Shown piece after piece: positions 19,520-30,135 of a DNA stretch of 64,000 nt (its first letter is position 1; every line of letters begins with the position of its first letter). Position numbers and translations under genes: made by a program. The notes under the pieces were generated by a model that saw only the letters and a program-made list of their open reading frames with translations, did no database searches and was not told the DNA's origin. Source of the DNA: Zygnema cylindricum. Its lineage: Eukaryota; Streptophyta; Zygnematophyceae; Zygnematales; Zygnemataceae. The DNA lies in contig JBBHKE010000237.1 of the NCBI GenBank assembly GCA_037447655.1, forward strand, positions 133,655 to 197,654. Direction: 5' to 3'.

Positions 19520-20495
19520 TGTTTCTAAGTCCTAAATTTTCTTGTAATAGAATATAGAGAGAACTAAAGCTTTTTAAAAACAACAAGACTCTAGATAGGA
19601 GAGAGAGAGAGTTAGGCGAAGAGTCACCATGGCTGCCTCTTTAGCAGACAAGGTGCATGCTAAGGAGAGAGAGAGGAAAGGAGTACTCAACAACATGTTT
19701 TGATCCAACCTGGATTTCATCCTTTGTCCTACGGATTGGAGCGCAACCAGGGCGTTATCCATTTAGTTGTAGAAGAATCGGAACACGTATATAGTTCGAT
19801 AATTTTATAAACAATACACACGCGGATATTTCATTCAAAAGCGAACCTACTAAATGGTGATCACGGAACGGGAAATGTATGACGGCCGAAAAGTACAAAC
19901 GGCCGCAAAGAACATTCTACGCGCCGCTAGAATTGAACGGATGACATCGATTGGAAAATTACGAGCAGACGGTTCGCGTGAGCGCTGGCATACCGCAATG
20001 GCTCTTTTGGCGGCTTATGCCTGAGAGCCAACAGATGGACACGTGGCAGGTTTCGAGAGGTTAGCAGAGGGAAACGCAACAAATCCATGGCGTCGAACAT
20101 GGAAGGTACATTGATATCATTGGTGTTGTACAAAGGCTGTACAGATCGTACCGCGGCTATTATACCTTCTCTTGTACAAATTGTACGTTACAGTATTCTT
20201 ATTGGTAGATAGGTCAATAGATAGGGGTTGAGTAGGACTTAAGAACTTACGAAGTTTTCTAGTACTTCTCTCCCACAAAGCTTCTGTATATATTTGTTGA
20301 CTTTGATCAGCTATAACATTCCGCTCGGGTGAGCGTTTTCAGTGATTCTTTTTGTGTTGGACTCAAGGGAGTCTTGTCCTCACGTGGGTGAGGCTGGTCA
20401 GAATTATTACGTGCTTGTGGCTACTACTCTTGTTCAATCCAAAGTGGGTCCGAGCTTTCCTAGAGGCTTAGGTTGAGCTGTATAGTGAGCCCCCA
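19520..20495 (+). repeat. A-like solo LTR (diverged)
   Basis: It shares with LTR A the GAGAGAGAG tract followed by CATGGCTGCCTC, CGGCCG repeats around 19883-19905, GACACGTGGC (20038-20047), the ATAGATAGGGGTTG block near 20216, TATATATTT near 20288 and the GCGTTTTCAGTGATTCTTTTTG block. The proposed TG start (19520) and CA end (20495) give 976 bp with A-rich flanks (AAAAA/AAAAT), a weak target duplication. No matching internal region adjoins it. A degenerate tRNA-like segment (minus strand, ATGGATAACGC) lies near 19760. Confidence 0.6.
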
Positions 20496-20939
20496 AAATT
20501 TTGAAAATTACATTTTTCAACAAACCGCGTAGGTATCAACCGAGGAGAGAGAGAAGGCGACCCGGAGGTCAAACCTATCCTTGTATGTGAATGCGAGATA
20601 CCTCATTTCCGTGTTATGCAGCATTCGGAAATGAGACAATGACATGGTTTCCTTCATACCGGAGGAGGGAAAACTCATCTTCCCCATGGATCCCTCCGAG
20701 GAGAAAGCCATGTTTGGTTCAAAGACGGGCCAGTTTGGTCACGTGGTGTGTTGACGTCTCCAGCTCATTTTGTCGAAGGGTCAGCAACGACCCCATCTTT
20801 TCGGTGGTTTAGCGATGAGACATTCTCATCGCAATTTTTGTTTGGTGTGTCTTCTATGCTCGAGGTCGGCCACGGTTTATGCTCCAGAATAACATATTCT
20901 GTAATTTTAGCAGCCTTTTTCTCTTCGGTCATCTAAAAG
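20496..20939 (-). pseudogene. Copia E integrase-RT linker (degenerate)
   Basis: Minus-strand reading continues from a VDVFQMTEK segment to EYVILEHK, matching EYVILDCK in the linker of element C (about 13018-13040). Further on the frame is broken and no RT motif appears before the solo LTR. Assignment of the last 250 bp is uncertain. Confidence 0.5.
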
Positions 20940-22006
20940 ACATAGCAGCCTTTATCTTTTCGGTCATCTGAAAGACATCGACTGACTTCTCTTCATCTTT
21001 AATTATAATAGTCCTAGTGACAAAGATTTTCTTTTCATCATGTAAGTATACTCTCTACCCTTTTGATTGGTCATTGTAGCCAAGCAAGATTCCAGCTACA
21101 CCTTTTGGCTCCATTTTCCAATTATTTGGAGAATTATCTAATATGACAACATTACTTCCAAATACTCTTAAGTGACTAACTTTGGTTTTTTTCTTGTCCA
21201 TAATTCATATGGCGTCTTCCCTTTTATTTCTCTAGATTCCATTCTATTTATAATGTATGCTCCACAATTCAAGGCTTCAGCCCAAAATTTCGCATTTATA
21301 TTTTTGTCATCTAACATTGATCTGGCACTATTTGATAGTGTTCTGTTAACTCTCTCAGCTACACCATTTTGTTTTCTGGAGAATATGGGACTGTTTAATG
21401 ACGAGAAATTATGTTTTCTTTAAGATAGTTGATGAAATCCAGTGATAGGTACTCCCCGCCATTATCTGATCTCAATGTAAGATTGGAACCCTGTGAATTT
21501 TCTCGCTCCATATCTTCAATTCTTTGAAGTGAAAGAGCACTTCGCTCTTTTTTTTCATAAAGTAGATTTTTGTGAACCTAGAAAAGTCATCTGTAAAGGT
21601 CACTATGAATCGAAATCCATCAAAGCCGGTCCCGATACATCAGAGTGAATTTCTTCTAGTACTCTAGCTGCTCTATGGATACTTTCGGAAGGAAAAGGAT
21701 TTTTATGAATCTTTTTGAGAGCACATCCATCACAAAAATGTTCCTTTTTGCTATTAATTTTAACACCTGTAATTATACCTTCTTTAACGATTCTATCAAG
21801 ACTTTCATAATGGACATGACCAAGTCTTTTATGCCATAAATCATTGTCAAACAGGATAACCGAATACATAACATATTTTTCATTAATATTGGCAATATGA
21901 AGCCTATAAATCATATTTGGACCTCTTCTTCCTACAAGTGCTACTCTACTTTGTTTACTGACTACTTGATTTCCATTTTTTTGTAGCACTTCAAAGCCTT
22001 TGCTTT
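20940..22006 (-). pseudogene. Copia E integrase with complete Asp-Asp-Glu motif
   Basis: On the minus strand: WHKRLGHVHYESL and CDGCALKKIHKNPFP (zinc-binding His2Cys2), then HSDVSGP (first Asp). After a stop near 21604 come TFTDDFSRF, RSDNGGEYLS (second Asp) and NGVAERVNRTL (Glu). The C-terminal region shows TPYELWTRKKPK and GILLGYNDQSKG. All triad residues survive, though frames change several times. Of the three copia integrase cores here, this one and that of A retain the triad; B has lost it. Confidence 0.85.
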
Positions 22007-22425
22007 CTACAAGCGAAGTGGAGAAGAGATTTTTCTTGAAGTCAAGAACATAAAGAACATCATTAAGTGTTCTTTCAACTTATTATCGTCAATGAGGACT
22101 TTGAGTGTTGCCATGTCCTTGGCGTTAGATATGACAAACTCTCCGTCTGTATAATAAATCTTCTTCGGAGATCTTGGGTGAATATTATCAAAATATGCTC
22201 TTTTCCAGCACATGTGTTGGGACGCACTAGTATCCATCACGCACTAGTATCCATGATCCACCTAAAGTCCTTGTCTCTTTCAGTTGTGTCTGTATAATAA
22301 ATCTTCTTCGATGATCTTGGGTGAATATTATCAAAATATGCTATGTTCCAGCACATGTGTTGGGACGCACTAGTATCCATTATCCACCTAAAGTCCTTGT
22401 CTCCTTCAGTTGTGTTGTTAAGCAC
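22007..22425 (-). pseudogene. Copia E aspartic protease with internal duplication
   Basis: WIMDTSASQHMCW occurs twice (minus strand, near 22385 and 22245) because about 143 bp carrying the active-site segment is tandemly repeated. The usual Gly of Asp-Thr-Gly is Ser in both copies, which would be expected to impair catalysis. The downstream part (DNIHPRSPKKIYYTDGEF) is readable only after the second copy. Confidence 0.82.
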
Positions 22426-22430
22426 AAATA
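22145..22430 (+). repeat. About 143-bp direct duplication in protease of E
   Basis: The segment from TCTGTATAATAAATCTTCTTC to the CTTTCAGTTGTG region repeats at an offset of about 143 bp (22145 and 22288). Inside the first copy a 16-bp unit, ACGCACTAGTATCCAT, is also doubled. Few differences separate the copies, so the duplication is younger than most of the decay. Confidence 0.85.
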
Positions 22431-23108
22431 ATTCTTTCTGAGATGGTTCGGAAAAAGTGACGACTTCATCCTCGTTTTTATTCGTCTCTGAAGAAAAAGC
22501 CGACGTTTTTGCTGCTTGTCAAACTTTCGATTTTTTGATAAACCATCCTTGTCGAAATACACCTGTCTCAAAGCTTTTTTATAATCAAAGCAGCTCCTAT
22601 ATCCATGCCCTTTTGCATTACAATAATAACACATGTCAAGTTTGCAAGGAACTTGACTTAGACTATTATAAAATGGCTTATTTTTAAAAGTCTATGAGTT
22701 AAAAGCTTCTACCTGTCTAGTACCTTTAAACGCTTCTTGACTAGATTCTTTATCTAGAACATACTGAATTGCTATCGGTAGATTCCAATCAGCCTGTACT
22801 AGTTTTTTCAAATTGTCAGAGGCTCCTTTATATTCACTAGGAAGTCCTCTCATTAGTAACAAAGCTTGTAGATCATCAAGAAATATTCCACCTACACATG
22901 CATTTTCTACTATTAATGTTCTCAAGCCATAAGAATACTCAGCCATGGTACCGCCAGTATACTTATACTCCCAGATTTTCCAAGCCGTAATCATTTGGTG
23001 TTACATATTTGTTTTGGTGTGCATCTTTTTCAGAGAATTCCATATTTTTGAAGCCTTTTTCATATGAATATGTGCCATAGCGAGCTCCTTTGAAATAAGC
23101 ATTTTAAT
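22380..23108 (-). pseudogene. Copia E gag
   Basis: The open stretches give ELAMAHIHMKKASKIWNSLKK, then ITAWKIWEYKYTGGTMAEY and LLMRGLPSEYKG, the UBN2-type gag core. A zinc knuckle CYYCNAKGHGYRSCF with complete Cys-X2-Cys-X4-His-X4-Cys spacing lies near 22590-22631. The N-terminal part is missing, cut off by satellite at about 23109. One stop separates the two main open stretches near 23000. The knuckle is the only complete one among the copia copies here. Confidence 0.83.
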
Positions 23109-23796
23109 ATCTAACAAAAATTTGAGTTGTGCTAACAAAGATATTTGTAACAAACAACGTTTATTGTTCGTGGTCACAAAAAGAGGAAAAATAAACTCGA
23201 AACCATGTTTGTAACACAAATTTGTGTTTGCCCTAACAACAATAGTTGTAACAAACACCTTATAATGTTAATGCTTACCAAATTAGATAAAATAAACTTT
23301 GAACAATGTTTATAACTCAAATTTGTGTTTGCGCTAAGAATAGTTTTTTAAAACAAAAAACGATTATTATTACGCTCACAAAAATCAAAAAAAAAATCCC
23401 CTAAACTTTGTTTTCAACAAAAATTTGTGTTTGCATGAATACAAAAATATTTACAAACAAAGTTTATTGCTTACGCACACAAAGAGAGTTTAAAAAAATC
23501 CTAAACCATGTTTCTAACACAAATTTGAGTTTGCGCTAACAAAGATATTTGTAACAAACAAGGTTTATTGTTCGTGGTCACAAAAGAGGTAAATTAAACC
23601 CCAAACCATAATTGTAACACAAGTTTGTGTTTGCACTAACAACAATAGTGCTAAGTACTCTTTATATTGTTAACGCACACAAAGAGAGTTTAAAAATATT
23701 ATAGACCATGTTTCTAACACAAATTTGAGTTTGAACTAACAAAGATATTTGTAACAAACAACGTTTATTGTTAGCGGTCACAAATAGAGGTAAAAA
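23109..23796 (+). repeat. Satellite block S4 (plus orientation)
   Basis: A-B-C-D-A-B subunits in order, with C near 23300-23400 and D near 23400-23500, so tetramer organisation. It starts directly at the broken gag of element E and ends where the repeat changes strand. Confidence 0.9.
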
Positions 23797-26187
23797 TTAT
23801 TTTTGTAGTTAAGGCAAACAGAATTTTGTGTTGAAAACAAAGTTTAGGGATTTTTTTTGACTATTTTTCTGAGCGTAATTATAAAAAAAAATTGTTGAAA
23901 AAAGGTATTGTTTGCGCAAACACAAATTTGAGTTATAAACAACGTTTAGAGTTTATTTTAACAATTTTTTGAGCGTTAACAATATAAAGTGTTTTTTACC
24001 ACTATTGTTGTAGCGCAAACACTAACTTATGTTATAAATAAGGTTTCGAGTTTAATTTACTTCTATTTGTGACCATGAACAACAAACGTTGTTTGTTACA
24101 AATATCTTTGTTAGCGCAAACTCAAATTATTGTAAGTAACATGGTTTAGGTATATTTTTAATTGTTTTTGTGATCGTTAACATTATAAACTGTTAGTTAC
24201 CACTATTGTTGTTATCACAGACACAAACTTGTGTTATAAACATGGTTCAAAAGTTAATTTACCTCTTTTTGTGACTGCGAACAATAAACGTTGTTTGTTA
24301 CAAATATCTTTGTTAGCGCAAACTCAATTGTTTTAAGAAACATGGTGTAGGATTTTTTTAACTATTTTGTGAGCGTTAACAATATAAAGTGTTTGTTACC
24401 ACTATTGTTGTTAGCGCACATACAACCCTGTGTTATAAACATGGTTTGGAGTATCTTTTTCCTCTTTTTGTGACCGCTAACAACAAACGTTGTTTGTTAC
24501 AAATATCTTTGTTAGCACAAACTCATATTTGTGTTAGAAACACGGTTTAGGGTTTTTTTTAACTATTTTTGTAAGCGTTAACAATATAGAGAGTTTCTTA
24601 CCACTATTGTTGTTAGCGCAAACACAAACTTGTGTTACAAACATGGTTTGTGGTTTAATTTACCTCTTTTGTCACAAAGAACAATAAACGTTGTTTGTTA
24701 CAAATATCTTTGTTAGCGCAAACTCAAATTTGTGTTTAAACATGGTTTAGGATTTTTTTAAACTCTCTTTGTGTGCGTAAGCAATACACTTTGTTCGTAA
24801 ATATTTTTGTAGTTAATGCAAACACGAATTTGTGTTGAAATCAAAGTTAAGGGGTTATTTTTACTGTTTTTGTGAGCGTAATAATAAACGGTTTTTGTTG
24901 AAAAAAACTATTGTTTGCGCAAACACAAATTTGAGTTATAAACATCGTTTATAGTTTATTTTATTTATTTTCGTGAGCGTTAACAGTAGAAAGTGTTACC
25001 ACTATTGTTGTTAGCGCAAACACAAACTTGTGTTACAAATATGGTACGGAGTTTTTTTTTTTATTTATTTGTGACCACAAACAATAAATATTGTTTGTTA
25101 CAAATATCTTTGTTAGCGCAAACTCAAATTTGTGTTAGAAACATGGTTTTGGGTATTTTTTAACTATTTTTGTGAGCGTTAACAATATAAAGTGTTTTTT
25201 ACCATTATTAATCATAGCGAAAACACTAACTTGTGTTATAAACATGATTTGGAGTTTATTTACACTCTATTTGTGGCCACGAACAATAAACATTGTTTGT
25301 TATAAATATATTTGTTTGCGCAAACTCAAATTTTTGTAAGACACATGGTTTAGGGTTATTTGTAGCTGTTTTTGTGACCGTTAACAATATAAAGTGTTTG
25401 TTACCACTATTGATGTTACCACAAACACAAACTTGTGTTATATACATGGTTTAGAGTTTATTTTACATATTTTTAAGACTACGAACAATAAACGTTGTTG
25501 GTTACAAATATTTTTGTTAGCACAAATTCAAATTTGTGTTAGAAATATGGTCAGGAGTTTTTTTTATATTAATTTTGTGAAAGTTATCAATGTAAAGTGT
25601 TTGATAGCATTATTCTTGTTAGCGCAAACACAAATTGTGTTACAAAAATGGTTCATAGTTTATTTTACCTCTCTTTTTTAACGCGAATAATAAACTTTGT
25701 TAGTTACAAATTTCTTTGTTAGCGCAAACTCAAATTTGTGATAGAAACATGGTTTAGGGTTTTTTTTTATTAATTTTTGTGAGCGTTAACAATATGAAGA
25801 GTTTCTTACCACTATTGTTATTAGCGCAAACACAAAATTGTGATACAAACATGGTTCAGAGTTTATTTTACCTCTTTTTGTGACCACGAACAAAAAACGT
25901 TGTTTGTTACAAATATCTTTGTTTGCGCAAACTCAAATTTGTGTTAGAAATGTGGTTTAGGATTTTTTAAACTCTCTTTGTGTGGGTAAAAATAAATTTT
26001 TTTCGTAAATATTTTTGTAGTTAAGAAAAACATAAATTTGTGTTTAAAACAAAGTTTAGTGGTTTTTTTTAGAGTTTTTGTGAGCGTAATAATAAACCTT
26101 TTTTGATACAAAACTATTGTTAGCGCAAACACAAATTTGAGTTATAAACATGATTTAGAGTTTATTTTATCTATTTATGTGAGCGTT
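23797..26187 (-). repeat. Satellite block S5 (minus orientation)
   Basis: The same subunits reverse-complemented (TGTTAGCGCAAAC boxes, GAGCGTTAAC and CCTCTTTTTGTGACC). The strand switch lies in an A/T-rich run near 23797, where an A-type subunit meets an inverted D type. C and D types recur near 24770-24960 and 25980-26160. The block ends at GAGCGTT, where the gypsy element begins. Confidence 0.9.
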
Positions 26188-27164
26188 CTATCAGTAATAG
26201 TGGATCGAACTTGTTCTTTAATGGAAATTGAAGTATTACGAAAATAGAATTTTGAATTTGATAGACGTCCGCGAAAGAATCGCTCGATTTGGGGATTTAT
26301 TTTAAAAGATATAGTGTTTGGTGTATTTAGGGGACAGCGCGAGGTCAAAATAACGATTGGGTGTTCATTTTTACGGGTTAAGGGTCAAACTATCCGCGAA
26401 ATCATAGGCGTGCGTTTATAAATAACTAAACGAAATCAATATTTCGTTTGGTACGCACGATGGTTCGTTTCGTACAATTGTTAGTACGAAACGTCACTTT
26501 CAGTTTATGGAATTTTGTAGGAAGTTTCGCGTGCGAAATTTGCGACCCACTTTCGTGCAAAGTCGCGTTTCGTTTGACGCGCTCTTTCGCACGTAAATGT
26601 TACGTAGTGAAACGTAGCGTTTGATTGGTTAGAAATGCTACCTAATTAGTAAGAGATTTCACACATTTTTCCTTTGGTTAGTTTGGGTCCTTACTGATCA
26701 ATAATTGGCCCAAGTAAAACTTGTTCAACGGAGCGTTGACACTGGCCTGGCGAGTCCAAAGCGATGATGGATAAATAGTGAAGTCTAAGATGAGAGTAGA
26801 CATCTTTTCTTTTGGGGAAAAGTTTGGCAAAATTCTGACTGATCTTGGTCCTGAGCGATTAAAACCAAATTGGAGCATTGACATTTTTGCATTGAAATCT
26901 CTTACAAAATAAGTAGTGTTTTAGTAGTTAAGAGATAGAATTATTAAGAATGGAGGTTAGAGGAAAACACTTTAATAAGAAGGGTTGAGCCACGCGGGCA
27001 AGAGACCAAGCTAATGTTATGTGGAGAGAAGCTTCTTCTAATTTAAAGTTGATCCTTATGTGAGTGATGTCCAATGTGGATGTGTATTTTCCAATGTGTG
27101 GAATGTGTGGTTCAAATTGATTGAAGTAATGGGATTTTTTTGAGAGGTAGGATATCCTATTACA
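26188..27164 (+). repeat. 5' LTR of gypsy element
   Basis: 977 bp, collinear with 34105-35122 apart from a 41-bp duplication in the latter. It ends ..CCTATTACA. The start is set by the end of the AGCGTT target duplication. U3 is rich in TTTCG and CGAAA words, including GTTTCGCGTGCGAAAT. The place where the 3' LTR has TATAAAA reads AAGTAAAA (26712-26719), so the TATA box looks lost. Confidence 0.88.
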
Positions 27165-27166
27165 TA

Positions 27167-27178
27167 TTGTATCAAAGC
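27167..27178 (+). other. Primer-binding site, tRNA-iMet-like
   Basis: TTGTATCAAAGC starts two bases after the LTR end and matches TGGTATCAGAGC, the usual initiator tRNA-Met complement, at 10 of 12 positions. It sits where minus-strand synthesis would be primed. Confidence 0.75.
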
Positions 27179-28008
27179 TTGGTTAGAAACCAAAGAGAAG
27201 TTTGCTCACTCGAATATTAACTGCCGTGACCAGTGAGGGTGCTCTTACCTGTGTCGGTAGAACCACAATGTGAATTGGTAGGGGATTGGAGAGAAACAGA
27301 GTGATTACATTGCCAACGGCCGCTGGTTAGATGTGGGGCATGCTCAGGTCCTAAAGACTAAGGCGAGATGTGGGGCGTGCTCAGGTCATAAGGACTAAGG
27401 CGGGGTGGGCCGTGTAGCCACCGCTGAAACTCACTCCAATTACGTAGAGGCCAAACAAACTTACCTTCTCCTAGCAATGATTCATGTGTAGAGGGAGGGC
27501 TTGAAGCCATGAAGGGTGAGGATGTGAGTATTAGAGAACAAAAAATTCTGATGTAGTGGGAAACGGAAAATTTGTTATGGTTGGGAAGAAACTGGAGCAC
27601 TTTACTTCTTTAAGAGCAAACGAGTCCAAAAATTTTTTAAAAAAATTCTAACCCTAAATTGTTACATTTGAGAGCTTTTCAATTTTGTTGTTGCAAAATT
27701 TATGGTTGAACCTTACCTTTAAGAGCTTTCAATTTTGCTGTTGCAAAATTTGTGGGGTAATTCTTACCTTTTGCACCAATGTTTGGGAAATTGAAGAAAT
27801 GAATTTGAACTAACTTACTTTTCAACGTCTTATTGATTTCTCAAATTTTGATCTATTTCAAAGGCTTTGTTAAGGAGAAGAAGTATTCGATTGGAGCAAT
27901 CAGAGGACTTCAAACTTGCAGTAAATTTCTTTGGGAAATTATATTCTATCTTTCTTTTACTCGATTTCATTTTTTTGATAATGGCATATTTCTGCATGAA
28001 AACGTGAA
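27179..28008 (+). other. Gypsy leader with a 37-bp direct duplication
   Basis: A noncoding stretch between primer site and gag. A 37-bp unit beginning AGATGTGGGGC is tandemly doubled at 27329-27365 and 27366-27402 (GC/AT changes only). Repeated AGAGCTTTTCAATTTTG-type sequence occurs at 27670 and 27721. No convincing gene on either strand. Confidence 0.65.
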
Positions 28009-29297
28009 ATGGAAAATGCCTTGAATGTTTTGAAGAAAAGTAGTGTAAAATTGGTCAAAAGATTAAATAATCATGTTGCTTATGTCGATGAATTAGCTAC
28101 TGAGTTGAAAAGTGAATTGAAGGATATTAAAGAAAATGGAAACGTTTCAAATCAAAAATTAGATGAGCTTATTAATTTAATTCACACCATAAATGATATT
28201 AATGACCTAAAGTGTGCGAGTTTTAAAAGGAATGCCAGTTTTAGGGAAGATGATCACGATAGACCTAAGAAGATAAGGGATCTGAAGTTTTCTATCAGTG
28301 AAGTAACATCATTTGATGGTAAGAAGATTGATGAGCTAGATGCTTCGATTTTTCATATGGAGTATTATTTGGAATCTAGAAATTGTTATTGTGATGATTA
28401 CATTTCTTTTGCTTTTAGCTGTTTGAAAGTTGATGCTCAAATTTCGTATTACACTCAGAGGAGGTCTAATTTGATTCTTGATAATGCTGATTGGGAAGTT
28501 TTTAAGTCCGGGATCAAATCCCGTTTCTTGTTTGTCACTTATAAATCCAGAATCGAAAAAAAGTGGCCTAATTGTAAGCAGACTAGATCTGTGAAAGATT
28601 ATGTTGTGGAATTTGACTCATCTAGCATTCATGTCATAGGTTTGACTGATCAAATGGCTGGTAACATTTGTTGAACTATCTGAATCCTATACTAAAATCG
28701 GAACTGAAACATCAAAACTTTTTTAATTTGAAAGAAATACAAGAAAAGGCATTGGATTAGAGGATCAGTAGGGGTATAATCATGAAACTCGATCACTCAA
28801 GGGAAATTTCATATAAAGTATCACAGTGGGGTGAAGAGAAATTTGGGGAAGAAGGTCTAAATGCAGGTCTGGTTAATAGGCAGGATATCTTCAAGGGAAA
28901 TCAGAGGGGTGGACAAAGTGTTAATGCAGGATATAAATTTCACAATAGAGGGGGCTATATTAAGAGTCCTTAACCGAGCATTATTGCTCAGAAACCAAAT
29001 TTTACCATTCCCACATGTACTATTTGTTAGAAAAGAGGTCATAGGGCATCTGAATGCGCACAATTGAAGAAAATTAATTGTTATAACTGTAGAGAAGAAA
29101 GACATTTCTGTAGAAAATGCACAAAACCGAAAAAAAAATACACCTGTTTTAAATGCGGAGGTCTAAATCATTACGCTAACGACTGTACAGATAAAGGATC
29201 TCTTAAAACAGTTGATGTCAATGAAGGTCTTCAAGAAGATATTACATTATACCTAGCTGAGCAAGAAGCCCCAGAGGTGGGAAATGGAAATGACTAG
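28009..29297 (+). pseudogene. Gypsy gag with three zinc knuckles
   Basis: The frame opens at the ATG at 28009 (MENALNVLKKSSVKL), probably with a coiled N-terminus, followed by KFSISEVTSFDGKKIDELDASIFHMEYYL, a retrotrans_gag-like core, to a stop at 28672. After further breaks, three CCHC knuckles follow in tandem: CTIC then His-X4-Cys near 29017 (one internal stop), CYNCREERHFCRKC near 29080, and CFKCGGLNHYANDC near 29150. Gag of this type binds element RNA. Three knuckles are more than the single one usual in copia. The 222-codon gag frame is well preserved. Confidence 0.85.
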
Positions 29298-29497
29298 CTG
29301 AAAGTCCTTAGTTGAGTGGATCAGATCCACAAGTTAAGGAGTTAACTTTGGAGGGCAAGCTAATGAATGGAAAGGCTAGGATAGCTGAATTTATTATGAT
29401 GCTAACTATACTCCATAGTTTGAACAATCCTTTTGATGAAACTCTTAACAACAGACTTATGTTTTGACAGTTAAGTAATGATAACAACGAACAGAGT

Positions 29498-30100
29498 TTG
29501 ATCAAATTCGAGTCTTTAGTGGAAGGTAAATCATTTAGAGTTATAGTGGATTCACATGCTACACATAATTTTATTTCACATAAGTTTGTTGAGGAAAATA
29601 AAATTCCTACTGTCATAAAGGAAAAACCTTTACCAGTTCAAGTGGCAAATGGTAATAAGTCAATGTTAGATTTACAAACTGTCATAATAGAAGTTGATAT
29701 CTAGGGTCATAAAATCATAGTTGCATGTGAAATAATAAATTTGGGTAGTGAGGAGCTAATTCTGGGAAAGCCTTGGTCAAATGAACATATCCCTCAAATG
29801 ATTTGGGAAACTAACACCTTGAGAGTGAAGTCTCAAAACGGTTGGCAGGTTTTACAAGCATTACCTTCGAAGAAGTTGCATAGGAATCATATTAATAACA
29901 TAACCAAGTTGGATGTGGAAGGTTTAATTTTTGCTAGACAATTTAAAAATTATTTAAAAGATAAAATAAATCATGTTTTTTTTTTATTAGTAACTAAGGC
30001 AGTTGTTGATAAAGGGGGGGGGGAGAAAACACTAACATTGATGTCATTCCTAATTGAAACACCACTAAAACTCTTGAAAAACAAAAATCTGATTTTGTAA
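29498..30100 (+). pseudogene. Gypsy aspartic protease region
   Basis: VDSHATHNFISHKFVE near 29545-29592 corresponds to the protease motif Asp-Ser-Gly-Ala-Thr-His-Asn-Phe, with the Gly replaced by His. The flap region follows (VQVANGNKSML), then a stop at 29702. A second open stretch (29741-30100) includes LILGKPW, the protease C-terminal Leu-Gly-Lys/Met-Pro-Trp motif, and a linker to RT. A homopolymeric G run near 30015 may mark an indel. Confidence 0.8.
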
Positions 30101-30135
30101 CTGACATAAATACATCTGATGCTACTGTTAAAGAT

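Larger units (their letters stand above)
20496..23108 (-). mobile_element. Copia element E fragment, minus strand
   Basis: Read on the minus strand from 23108: gag, zinc knuckle, protease, pre-integrase zinc region, integrase and the integrase-RT linker. RT and RNase H are absent. The gag end is replaced by satellite at 23109 and the linker end abuts the solo LTR at 20495. Beyond the solo LTR lies LTR3 with its leader and gag start on the same strand, so with the solo LTR removed the order is internal region, LTR, leader, gag start, satellite: the same order as for B and C on the plus strand. Confidence 0.82.

Noticed and set aside
20511-20940. A host gene on the plus strand (open frames at 20591-20812 and 20748-20936)
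   Set aside because: The minus-strand reading continues the element E integrase-RT linker (EYVIL motif). The plus-strand frames show no recognisable domain.
27358-27600. An 80-codon minus-strand open frame in the gypsy leader
   Set aside because: No domain, no counterpart elsewhere, and it overlaps the duplicated leader unit. Probably chance.
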